Assembly: GCA_965205225.1 (NCBI GenBank)
Contig: CBDBFZ010000003.1
Span: 496,001 to 560,000, forward strand
Reading direction: 5' to 3'
Source of the DNA: Litorimonas sp965205225
Lineage (GTDB): Bacteria; Pseudomonadota; Alphaproteobacteria; Caulobacterales; Maricaulaceae
Length of the DNA stretch: 64,000 nucleotides
This document shows, in pieces, positions 25,614 to 35,200 of the stretch. The notes under the pieces were generated by a model. The model made no database searches. It worked only from the letters and a program-made list of their open reading frames with translations, and was not told where the DNA came from. The position numbers and the translations under genes are program-made. Each line of letters opens with the position of its first letter. Within the stretch, counting starts at the first letter, position 1.

Positions 25614-25714
25614 AGGGTCACCATTCTCCGCTATAGCTAATGATTACAGAGCGTTAGAGGGGTGTGCAAGTGCAATGTGAGGCAAGAGAGGCTGCAATTT
25701 TCAAGGCAAGTAGA

Positions 25715-28180
25715 TCAGACGACAACTTCAATTTCTTGCTCAAGTTCGGCTGAAATTGGCGTGTAGATATCAGTCGAGCCTCCCGTTGTTTCGATGGTCA
25801 CGACTAAGGCATATCGAGCTTTTGAAGCTCTCACCGCTTTGTCTACTGATGACTTCCACCATCCACCGACAGGACGAATACAGAGCTCGTCTCGCTGCAA
25901 AAGGTTGACTGCGGGACCGATCCATTCATCGCTAATCAGCGACCCCGCACTTTGAGCATTAGGACCAAACTTCCAGTTGTTGTCATCATTCACCGCTCGG
26001 ACGTCATCAAGATATTCTATTCTTGCTTTTTTGTTGTTGCGCATCTCAAAATTCGCAATGCTCTCGCCTGTTCGGCGCAGATCGAAGCGTAGACCAAAGG
26101 ATTGATATCTCGACGGATCAAAAGATGCAGAGCTTCCGGGGTTTGGTTCGACAAACCATGACAGTGTGACTTTCAACCTGACTTGGGCATCCCCTAAAGT
26201 CTCAAGAGTCTGTCTCGACCAAGGCAGATTGTAATAATGACACTCGTTACCCTTCCCATCTTCCGTAAATGGTTGAATGACTTGTTCGGAAATCAAAGCG
26301 AGTGAATCAGTCGCTGAATTCGCGGCGCGTAGATAGTCTGGGACGCCATGCCCGAACCTACGAAGCAGCGGATAACGATCCGTTTTTCCGGGAGCATTCA
26401 ACAGAGCTTGATCCATCAGTGGTGACCATCTCGCACTATGAACCATTAAGGCGCGCACCGTCTCGGGCCATAAAGAAGGGTGGTCAGCTGTAATCCTCGC
26501 GGCGAGCCGGGCAGCTTGAGCTGTTGCTGCGCTCGTGGCTCTTGCCGCCTCTAATTGGTGGTTTCCATTGCCAGTCGAAGTAGACAAAAGAGCCAGAGAG
26601 TCCGCGCAGTATATCTCCGTTTTCATCGGCGAAATTGCTCGGTTCCCCGCTTCCATGACGATATCTGGCTTATGCGGTGATCTGCCTTGATCCCATAGCA
26701 CCGAGGTTCGGGTGTAGGGGCTTACATCACCTGCTTTCACGTATGGCTCAAAGCCGGGCATATTCGGTTCACACATGTTGATCTTGTCTGTGTATCCGCC
26801 AACGGTGATTGCATTCCACGCCTGCGCTGGGTCCTCTATCTGAAGTGCGTCTGGGTCCTGGACCTGAGAAACTTGGACTGGATTTGATGCGTTGCCTGCT
26901 GCCACCACGAATAACCGAGGTGGTGAGTCTTCACCTGCTATATGCCGCCCGGCGGAAAGCTGATCAATAGCCGCACTCCAGCCTGTCGGGCGCAAACCGT
27001 TGCGATCACTTGTGATGGTCAGGCTGAAAACTCTATTCCGGTTAGGCTTGTTGATCTCCGCCAAGGCAACAGCCTGCTGCGTCACTGCGCCATAAGCTGT
27101 CTCGGGTGTGGGTTTGGTTCCGGGTGGCGGCAGGAGCTTCACAGACTCCAACCGATGCGTGAGCGATATGTTCGATGTAGTAGAGAGAAGAGACGTCAAG
27201 TCTCCGTAGAGCGCAAGTCCCGCCATAGGCGTCCCGTGAGGTAAAGTCAGATTGTCGCCTATGCCCCAGCCGTTATCGATGGTCAGAAGGTCGTTTTTAT
27301 CCAATGCGGGTTCAATCAACGGATGCGCTCTCGCCACGCCAGTATCGAGCAGGCAGACGGCTGGAACATCACGATCAGGCCACTGCGTTCGCTCGGCTAA
27401 ATCTTCGATGGCCTTTGCTTGGTCATCTGCGCTGAATTCCTCCAAATAGACCCTTGGGTTATCACCTGCCTTACGCAGCTCCACGACATATGGACCGTTG
27501 AAAACGATCAGTTCAATCTGCTCTCTTGTCCCGAGCATCTGGATCACAGTATGGTCCGCAAACGACAGCCATTGCTCCTGATCGCTGACCTGAATCTCTA
27601 AGCTGTTGGCCAAACCAGAAACGGTTTCGACCGTGCCTGTGCGAACCCAGACTTCCCACCAAAAATTTTTACCAAGCTGTGGAAGCACGTCCTCGTCGTC
27701 CGTCCAGAAGGTCTCCAGCGTTGCGGAATCGACAGCATTAATCGGTTCAAAGATGCCTTTTAAGGGAATCCTTCCTTTCGGGGTTACTTCGTTAGAACCA
27801 TAGCGCTGCAACTTCTCGGAGAGTGTGTCTCTGGCTTGGTCAGGCACATAAAGACCGACACGCCTATCATCATTATCGTCTAGCTTCGCTGGTCCGACCT
27901 GAATGCCGGGTCGCTTCATATCAAGAACCGAAACGGGTGTTCCTCGCCTTAATTCGACCTCTAAGAAAACGCCTTCCGCGTCCGGTAGTCGCTCATCCCT
28001 GCGACGGCTCGCTTCAAATGCTTTGTATGACCTCGCCAAATCATCTTTAAGACGAGTTGCGTGATCGCCACGGTTCTTAAGGCCGTCAGTTGATCCTCGA
28101 CCTGATCCGGCTGCGGTGAACTCTGCGCATCTGACCCGGCCATCTATATACAGATGCGGGCGGTCGAATGGTCCCGGCAT
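25715..28180 (-). CDS. ietS: IetS-like subtilisin-family serine protease
   Basis: An 821-residue S8 peptidase without a signal peptide, so cytoplasmic. Catalytic residues are visible: Asp279 in VCLLDTGVARAHP, His315 in LPHGTPMAGL, oxyanion Asn430 in VVAAGNAS, and Ser550 in RATSAATAQAA. An N-terminal domain of about 260 residues precedes the protease, and a C-terminal beta-rich domain follows. It lies two bases downstream of an AAA ATPase gene; this pair matches the IetA-IetS module first described as a plasmid stability/incompatibility determinant in Agrobacterium and later listed among anti-phage systems. The protease is presumed to be the effector, restrained or activated by the ATPase. Confidence 0.82.
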   Translation of the reverse strand: MPGPFDRPHLYIDGRVRCAEFTAAGSGRGSTDGLKNRGDHATRLKDDLARSYKAFEASRRRDERLPDAEGVFLEVELRRGTPVSVLDMKRPGIQVGPAKLDDNDDRRVGLYVPDQARDTLSEKLQRYGSNEVTPKGRIPLKGIFEPINAVDSATLETFWTDDEDVLPQLGKNFWWEVWVRTGTVETVSGLANSLEIQVSDQEQWLSFADHTVIQMLGTREQIELIVFNGPYVVELRKAGDNPRVYLEEFSADDQAKAIEDLAERTQWPDRDVPAVCLLDTGVARAHPLIEPALDKNDLLTIDNGWGIGDNLTLPHGTPMAGLALYGDLTSLLSTTSNISLTHRLESVKLLPPPGTKPTPETAYGAVTQQAVALAEINKPNRNRVFSLTITSDRNGLRPTGWSAAIDQLSAGRHIAGEDSPPRLFVVAAGNASNPVQVSQVQDPDALQIEDPAQAWNAITVGGYTDKINMCEPNMPGFEPYVKAGDVSPYTRTSVLWDQGRSPHKPDIVMEAGNRAISPMKTEIYCADSLALLSTSTGNGNHQLEAARATSAATAQAARLAARITADHPSLWPETVRALMVHSARWSPLMDQALLNAPGKTDRYPLLRRFGHGVPDYLRAANSATDSLALISEQVIQPFTEDGKGNECHYYNLPWSRQTLETLGDAQVRLKVTLSWFVEPNPGSSASFDPSRYQSFGLRFDLRRTGESIANFEMRNNKKARIEYLDDVRAVNDDNNWKFGPNAQSAGSLISDEWIGPAVNLLQRDELCIRPVGGWWKSSVDKAVRASKARYALVVTIETTGGSTDIYTPISAELEQEIEVVV

Positions 28181-28182
28181 CG

Positions 28183-29184
28183 CTAACCCGAGTTAGGCGC
28201 GGCGAAGTCGCGTTTCATCTGTTGACGAAGCTCAAGTGCTGCGATCACGTTGTCGGTCGTAACATGTCCGCGCTGATCAAGAATCGCGCCTTTGACAGCT
28301 GTTTCAGCGGCATGGGCCAGTTCGGACTGGCTTAGCCCGGATGATGACTTAATGATCCGTTTCCAAGCCAACCGTGGATGTTTCAGTGGTCTCAGGTTCG
28401 CCTTAACGATCTTCCTGATCTGGTCGTCGGACGGCGTGTCGAACCTGAGGACCAGATCGAATCTTCGCAAGAGCGCCCAGTCCAGAAGGTCAGGGAAGTT
28501 GGTCGCACCAACGATGACGCTGTCTGTCGCATTCGGCTCTTCCATCAGTTGAAGGAAGGTGTTCAGGACGCGGCGCATTTCGGCAACATCGTTGCTCGCC
28601 GCCCTGTGCGCTCCCAGCGCATCGAACTCATCGAATAGGAAAACAGCGCGACGACGCGCCACCTCATCGAACACAAGACGCAGTTTTGCCGCCGTCTCAC
28701 CCATGAAACGGGTAATCAGGGTCTCTAAGCGGATGACATAGAGAGGAAGCTTTAAAGAGGATGCCAAGGCCTCGGCCGTGATGGTCTTGCCTGATCCGGG
28801 AGGCCCAACAAAAAGGATGTGGCGGTTCGGGACCTTTCCGTGCTCGCGAAGCCATTCCCGCTTCGTCTGTTCATTGACGAACATGTCGATACGATCCCTT
28901 AGGTCTTGGCTCATCGCGACATCTGCGAGCTTGTAACGGGGCGACCGGAGCACAAGAATATCGGCGAGATCGCCTCGCGGCGTCGCGATTGAGACAGGAA
29001 CGCGCTGGCGCGAAGGATGACGGCTACGCGCGCCTTCTACTGCATCGCGAAGCGCAGTCGCAGTGTCGCGTCGGCCGCTGCGAGCTTCGGAAGCAGCAAC
29101 CTGCAAGGCAATGGCGTAGAAACGCTCATCGTCGTCATCTGCTCTACTTTCGAGCATGGCCAATATTTGCTTCGCGTTTGACAT
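28183..29184 (-). CDS. ietA: IetA-like AAA ATPase
   Basis: A 333-residue AAA+ protein. The order is an N-terminal helical part (1-85), Walker A VGPPGSGKT (126-134), pore-loop region LITRFMGETAAKLR, Walker B VFLFDEFDAL (181-190), sensor 1 VGATNF (225-230), arginine-finger pair LLRRFD (238-243) and a C-terminal lid. The closest general architecture is FtsH/Vps4-like single-ring ATPases. Placement directly before the subtilase gene on the same strand identifies the IetAS pair. It presumably senses infection or controls the protease by ATP-driven remodelling. Confidence 0.85.
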   Translation of the reverse strand: MSNAKQILAMLESRADDDDERFYAIALQVAASEARSGRRDTATALRDAVEGARSRHPSRQRVPVSIATPRGDLADILVLRSPRYKLADVAMSQDLRDRIDMFVNEQTKREWLREHGKVPNRHILFVGPPGSGKTITAEALASSLKLPLYVIRLETLITRFMGETAAKLRLVFDEVARRRAVFLFDEFDALGAHRAASNDVAEMRRVLNTFLQLMEEPNATDSVIVGATNFPDLLDWALLRRFDLVLRFDTPSDDQIRKIVKANLRPLKHPRLAWKRIIKSSSGLSQSELAHAAETAVKGAILDQRGHVTTDNVIAALELRQQMKRDFAAPNSG

Positions 29185-29219
29185 GGTCTCCTAAAACGAC
29201 GCACTATCCCAAAGGAGTT

Positions 29220-30760
29220 ATGCACACGTTAGACCGCTACGTCGAGAGCCTACGGTGCAGGTCTCAGATGCGCTTGTGGTCGCATTGGAGGGGCTTTGCG
29301 CCTGTCATTGCCAAACATGTAAACCTCTATTCGCTCTTCGTCGAACGTGCGACGACCGTGGTGAAGCAAGAGGGGTTGATCGGTTTGCTTGTGCCGTCAG
29401 GTATCGCTTCGGACAAGACCGCCGCAAAGTTCTTCAAGGGCGTGGCGACCGAAGGGTGGCTGAAAGCGCTCTATGACTTCGAGAACCGGCGAACACGCTA
29501 CGACCTGAAACCCTTTTTCGAAAATGTGGACAATCGCTTCAAATTTTGCGTCATGGTCGCGTCGCCGTTTCCGACAGAGTATGCGGCGCAGTGCGCCTTC
29601 TTCCTGCAAGCGACGGCCGAGATTGATGAACCCGAACGCTGCTTCACGCTGAGCGCGGCAGACTTCGCGCGGATCAACCCCAATACCGGCACCGCGCCGA
29701 TCTTCCGCTCGCGCCGAGACGCGGAACTGACCAAGGCGATCTACGCCGCCGCCCCGATCCTTATTGACCGTTCCGGCGGGGTGGAGGTCAAAACTTGGCC
29801 GGTGAAATACCTACGCATATTCGACATGACGAACGACTCCGGCCTGTTCCGCACAAGGCAAGAGCTTGAGGATCAGGAAGGGGACTATCCCTTGGGCGGC
29901 AATATCTACGGCAGCGCTTCCGGCAACTGGGTGCTGCTTTACGAAGGCAAGATGATCCAAGCATTTGATCATCGGTCGGCTGGCGTGAAGATTAATCCGA
30001 AAAACCTAAACCGCGCTGGTCAGCCGGACTCAAGCACACCTGAACAACTGGGAAATCCTGACTTTTTTGCCAAACCCCGCTTCTTCGTAGAAGAAGACAG
30101 AATATCATGGCTGGCCGACTACCCCTGGTTGATAGCATTCAAGGACATCACGTCGCCAACTAACATGCGAACGATGATTGCTGCGGCTATTCCCAAATCG
30201 GGTGTCGGGAATACAGCGCCTTTGATCTTGTGGGATGATCAAGATACACCGCCAGATCAAAGAGCTCTGTTACTTGGGAACTTGGGCGCGATCTCATTCG
30301 ATTACGTGACACGGCAGAAGGCTCAGAGTACGCACCTGAATTGGTACATCGTAGACCAGCTTCCTGTGATCCCGCCGGAGAAATTTGAGATCACGCGCTT
30401 TGAATCAAAGACATCCGCCGAGATCGTGCGGGAGGCCGTTCTTGAACTCACCTACACCGCCCATGACATGGCCCCTTCGCCCGCGACATGGGCTATGTGG
30501 ACGAGGGCGGAAACGTTATGCCGTCCTTCACCTGGGATGAGGAACGGCGCTTCGTCCTGCGCGCCAAGCTCTATGCGGTTTTCTTCCACCTCTACGGCAT
30601 CACCGATCGTAACGACATCCGCTACATCTATTTGACCTTCCCGATCGTCGAGCGCGAAGAACGCGCCCGTTACGATAACCGCTACCGCAGCCCGGAACTG
30701 GCGCTGCTTTGGATCAACGCGCTTCTGGCGGGCCGGCCGGATTCTGACATACGGGATTGA
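29220..30760 (+). pseudogene. Type IIG / Eco57I-like DNA methyltransferase, truncated and frameshifted
   Basis: From ATG 29220 the frame reads the middle and C-terminal portion of a large restriction-modification methylase: NLYSLFVERATTVVKQEGL, GLLVPSGIASDKTAAKFF, ALYDFENRR, then a target-recognition segment. The catalytic motifs I and IV are missing; the sequence upstream is the antisense ietA gene. Near 30475 the frame breaks. One added base in the C run restores FARDMGYVDEGG and the conserved tail FVLRAKLYAVFFHLYGI to a stop at 30760. It cannot be an active methyltransferase. It probably marks an older restriction gene displaced by the ietAS insertion. Confidence 0.72.
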
Positions 30761-30968
30761 TGTCAAAAAAAATGGACGTCCTGAAAGCGAGTTGCAATGG
30801 ACAGTCGTTGGAGAAAATAGATCGATAATGAGGCGCAAATTTTGACTTGGGGGTCGATCCAAAGGATCAAGCCACGTTCGATGAGATGGAATTCTTAAGA
30901 AACAAGCTCGCAGCGGAACCGACGATTCACGGCGATCGGCAGCCTTGAATCAAGTAGGAAGCGATACG
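30761..30968. other. Gap between methyltransferase remnant and AAA_14 gene
   Basis: There is no supported gene. A plus-strand frame (VDPKDQATFDEMEFLRNKLA and a few more residues to a TGA near 30947) has sensible composition and may be the end of a lost protein, but it has no recognised family. Confidence 0.25.
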
Positions 30969-32291
30969 TCAAACAATTTGTCCCCACCGCCCAATCATAT
31001 CAAGCGCGTCGGGAAGTGACAAGGCATCTACTGAGCCATCGCTCCCGATTTTAATGCTCTCTGGTCCACCGTGGACAACAAACCGCCTTTCACATTCGAC
31101 TTTTTCTGTGGCCTTGTAAAAACCGGAACTAACGGTTGGTCTGTCACTTAGTTTGATTTCAAAGGCCCAAAGCCGTTTGGGTGAAAATTCGATTATGAGA
31201 TCAATTTCTTCCTGCTTGTCTGCATTGTCGCCACCCTGCGCTATTCTCTTTTCTTGATTTTGATCCAGATAAAAGAAAGCTTTTACATGATTAGGTGAGG
31301 CGTTTAAGAGGGCCTCAATCACGAAACCTTCCCAGCTTTTTCCATTGATGCCATGCACCCGCAGTTCTTGTTGTGCGGTAAACCACCAATGCGCATGAAG
31401 CAAACCGGAATCTCGAATAAAAACGCGAGAGGTCAAACGTTCCCTCTTTCCTTCATTCGCAAACCAAGGTCGAATTTTTCTGATTAGCCGCGCGCTACAT
31501 AAAAGGCGCAACATCTCCTCGACTGCATTCTGCTTGCATCCTATCTTTCCAGCAATTCTGCCTGGCTTGCATAGGTTGCCTTGTTGTATACAAAGATGCT
31601 TCCAGAAATCCGTTAGCAAATCTGGCTTCGTGAGATTCGCTCCTAAAGTATCTTGCGCTGACAAGACCGCTCGAACATAATTACATCGCCATTCAAGACT
31701 CATATTTTCATCTTGTGCGTTATAACTGAGCGGATATCCGCCCCTCAGCCAAAGCCGGCCCAGAATCGTCTGCACATCGCCACGATCTTGAACGCCTGCA
31801 ACCTCCTCCAGATCGGTTGGCGCAGTTGCTTGAGATGCAGTTAAAGAAGCAGACGGCCTTAGTTCCTCGAACTGGAACGGGGCGAGATCAATATATGCCA
31901 TGCGGCCGTCCAAATGCCGACCAGCTAGTCTATCAAGAGCAGCTGTAGCGGATCCAAGTAACAAGAATTTTGTTTGAATCGAACCGTCTCCACGCAGTTT
32001 GTCCAACTGCGCCTTGAGCTTTGGAAACATGTCCGGATCGCATTGTGCTTCATCCAATATTATCAACTTGTTTCGATTGTCTTCGACAAACTCTTGAAAA
32101 TTTTCGATAACTGTCCGTCGATCCGGTTGTTCCAAATCTAGGTAGATTGCTCCCGGCTCCCATTCGCGGCTAAGCATATTAGCCAGCCATGTTTTACCAG
32201 ATTGCCTGGGTCCAAGTAGCAATACGCAGTCAATTCGTCTTAACTGCTCCCGGATGCACGCGGCCGCCAATCTTTGGACGCTCACAGTCAC
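30969..32291 (-). CDS. AAA_14/DUF4143 ATPase (third gene of NACHT operon)
   Basis: A 440-residue protein of the AAA_14-DUF4143 family. Walker A is GPRQSGKT (27-34), Walker B KLIILDEAQ (75-83), with an arginine-rich sensor region and a C-terminal DUF4143 part ending in a PD-(D/E)xK-like motif EIDLIIEF (Asp364) and AFEIKLSD (Glu378-x-Lys380). GTG 32291 overlaps the stop of the NACHT gene (GTGA). It differs from the first AAA_14 protein of the operon by an insertion after the Walker B region and near residue 350. Family members have been linked to toxin-like or nucleic-acid functions, but none is well defined. Here a role as nuclease/ATPase partner of the NACHT protein is inferred. Confidence 0.75.
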   Translation of the reverse strand: MTVSVQRLAAACIREQLRRIDCVLLLGPRQSGKTWLANMLSREWEPGAIYLDLEQPDRRTVIENFQEFVEDNRNKLIILDEAQCDPDMFPKLKAQLDKLRGDGSIQTKFLLLGSATAALDRLAGRHLDGRMAYIDLAPFQFEELRPSASLTASQATAPTDLEEVAGVQDRGDVQTILGRLWLRGGYPLSYNAQDENMSLEWRCNYVRAVLSAQDTLGANLTKPDLLTDFWKHLCIQQGNLCKPGRIAGKIGCKQNAVEEMLRLLCSARLIRKIRPWFANEGKRERLTSRVFIRDSGLLHAHWWFTAQQELRVHGINGKSWEGFVIEALLNASPNHVKAFFYLDQNQEKRIAQGGDNADKQEEIDLIIEFSPKRLWAFEIKLSDRPTVSSGFYKATEKVECERRFVVHGGPESIKIGSDGSVDALSLPDALDMIGRWGQIV

Positions 32292-35200
32292 GATCGCGTC
32301 AAATCCAATACAATCACTTTGATGTCGCCTTGGCGATGTTGAGGAATGGACGCGCCTAGCGATGTCTGCATTTGTTTGGCCGATGCCGGGCTAGTGATGC
32401 CCGAAGGCGGTTTTCGCAGTTTCTTTCCGGCTGAAACGTTTGATCCAAACCAAAACACAACATATATACCTTTGGCGGCAGCTCGATAGTCACTCGCGTA
32501 TAGCCGATCCAGCTGAGTACCTGCCGCTGTCCAGACTTCCTTGTGCCATTGCCCCTTTGCTTCCAGTGGTACTCCGATATCCATGAACGTAAACGCCACA
32601 TCACCACGTTTTCCTTGAGGCATTACTGGCTCTGGAGCAGCCTGAATACCAAATGGTAATTCGCCCAAGCTTATCAGCATCTGATCTCGGCATTCATTCT
32701 CCGTCTTCGGTTTGGCTCCTTCATAGAAATTATTGACAATATTGAGCCGATCACCGCTAAGGCGTTTTTGAAGCCTATCTAATTCCTCCAATACAATTGC
32801 CTGAACATCAGCTGCTGAGTTTGGCGGCCCATCTTCCAACACCGCTTTAAGGTCAGCAATTTGGGGGTTACGGAAACGATCTTCCAGCCGAACACGATGC
32901 TGTTGGGCGATTGCCGCCCGGATAGCGGTTGTATATCCATCAGGCGGCATGTCCCGTAGCTGATGCAACGCCGAGGTGGCTTGATCTGATGGATCTGCAG
33001 CAATTCTGAATATTGCCCATTCCAGCAATTGGGTCGCATCCCAAGGATTATCATCACCACTGGTTATCCCGTTGGGACGATCTGTATGGGGCCATTCCGA
33101 GCGGAAAGTGGATATTATCCATCGAAGCTGCTTGATAGAAGCAGAAGCGGGCGCTTCATCGCCGTGGCGTTGGTAAAAATTATGCGTAAGAAACCATAGC
33201 AAGTCGCGGTTTTCCGGGTTAATATTAGGAAGTTCGGCAATCGCATGCTCGAAATCCAACATATATAATATGGATAGCCAAAACATTCGACGATCTTCGT
33301 CAGTTGTTATTGCTTCAAGCTTGCAATTGGCGATGCCCTTTAGCCGTAACCAGATATCAGCCCGTTTCTCGCTACCGGTATGCAATATACAACCGGCAAG
33401 TTCGCGCTCAATTTCAAGGGGTAGCTCATCATATCTTGTAAGCCATTCCGCGCATAGTTGCGAGGCAAAAGGGCGTTCTTTGTCAGAGCGCGTAAATTCA
33501 TAGAGACCTGTTACATGTTTGCTTTTGGTCTCAAAAAATGGTTCAAATCGCTGGCGTAGATATTTCTCAAATTGGCCAGGTCTTTTTTTCAACTCTTGAA
33601 CGAGCCACTCCCGCAATCCCTCAAATCCTTGCCGCTGCTCAATATGTAGTTGTTCTGCACCTATAGCCAACGCAAACAACAAATCCTCTGAAAGATCACT
33701 GAGGCGTCGATTCTGGTGCATGCGGTTTCCTGTTCCAGCAAGCATTGGATAAATAAAATTCCAAACCTCGGAATTCGTGAAACTCTCTACGACCTGTTTT
33801 GAAGTAGGGAGGTCATCACGGCCTAATACAGCTTCGAATCCCGCCAGCGCTGCATCACGCAAATCTTCTCCCAACCATTCGCAAACGCGAGATTCGGGAT
33901 CAGCTTCTTCCAGATCACGATACATTCCAAGATAAGCTTTAGCTGGATTGATTATCCATCTCAGCTCGCCCGATTTCATTGCCGCTATATTTTTGGAGAA
34001 GTTTTCTCGCAATTTTTCAATATTTTTTTCTTTGCGCTTTTTGCGCTCCCTTGTATTACGTCGAACCTTCTTTTCCCGATCAGAAAGCGGGCACTTTTTC
34101 GGCTTTTTAGTCAAGAATTCCAATAGCTTCTCATCGCCGTCAATATATGGACGCGCTATGGTTTGAACATCTTTCGGGATAAACCCATCTTCGCATCGGA
34201 GTCTGCCGACAAGCGCTATCCAGTGATCGCGTTCAGCTAAATATTTGCGAGAGACCAATTCTCTCAAATGGTACTTTACATCTTTATCTTGCAGGCTAAG
34301 GCCACTTGAAAGGCGAACCAAATTATCCTCCCGCAAAAAAAAGTTCTCCTCTGTCCCGGGTTCAAAAAGCGCTAATTTCTGAATGCTTTGACGAAGTTGA
34401 TCTTTTGCGGCAAATATGTGCGCAATTGCCCTGCGTTCGTCACGATGGGAATTTCTATATCGCTCCGAAGCGCGCATCCAGTCCCACAACTGTTCTGGTC
34501 GAACCGCCCTAAGATTGTATTCCAACTGACGATAGATCAAATGGTTTATCAATTTGCAGAATTCGCTCCAACCTTCGTCATATCCAGGGTCCCACCATTT
34601 CTCGAGATCGCGCGTTGGTAGCACTCGCGCTGTCAGCGCATTCAGAACCGGTATTATTTGATCGTCTGAGATTCCTCGCTGTAGTCGATAATATGACCCA
34701 ACCATACGGGAACGGTCGTCTTTTTGCGACTTTTCTAATATACGGAAATTCGCTATTATTGCATCGGCGATTAGCTGCGGCGCAAATTTCTTGGGTCCAA
34801 CTATCATCATCGTTTCGACAGCTAGGCGGGCAGAGGATTCGTCACCTAAAGTGACTAACTGCTCTGCGATCATAGTCCAATCTTGCGATTTTTCATCAAG
34901 ATTGATCAACACCTCCGCACTGACAAAACGCTCACGATAATTGTGACTAGTACTCAGTGCGATCATCTTGAGATCATTTTGGAGCAGTGCAGCGGTGGAT
35001 GAACCCTCTAAACACTCTAGGATTATTGATCGTAGATGAGGAGATGCGTCTGGGTTCAATATCAATGTCTGCAGTTCGTCCTGCAACTCCTCGCGCACAA
35101 GACCTTTTGCTGAAAATTTATCCCAATAATCTGACCGGAAGAAGGGATCAAATTTAGATAATGATACGAGACTTCGGAGCATTTCACTGGCCTGCCTGAC

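Noticed and set aside
25355..25624. An 89-codon minus-strand ORF with YWGL repeated four times
   Set aside because: No clear ribosome site or family was seen. The repeat is fully explained by the 12-bp DNA array, and the frame crosses the attachment repeat, so I treat it as non-coding.
28989..29219. Plus-strand extension upstream of the methylase remnant
   Set aside because: It is the antisense of the ietA 5' end, with composition typical of a shadow frame.
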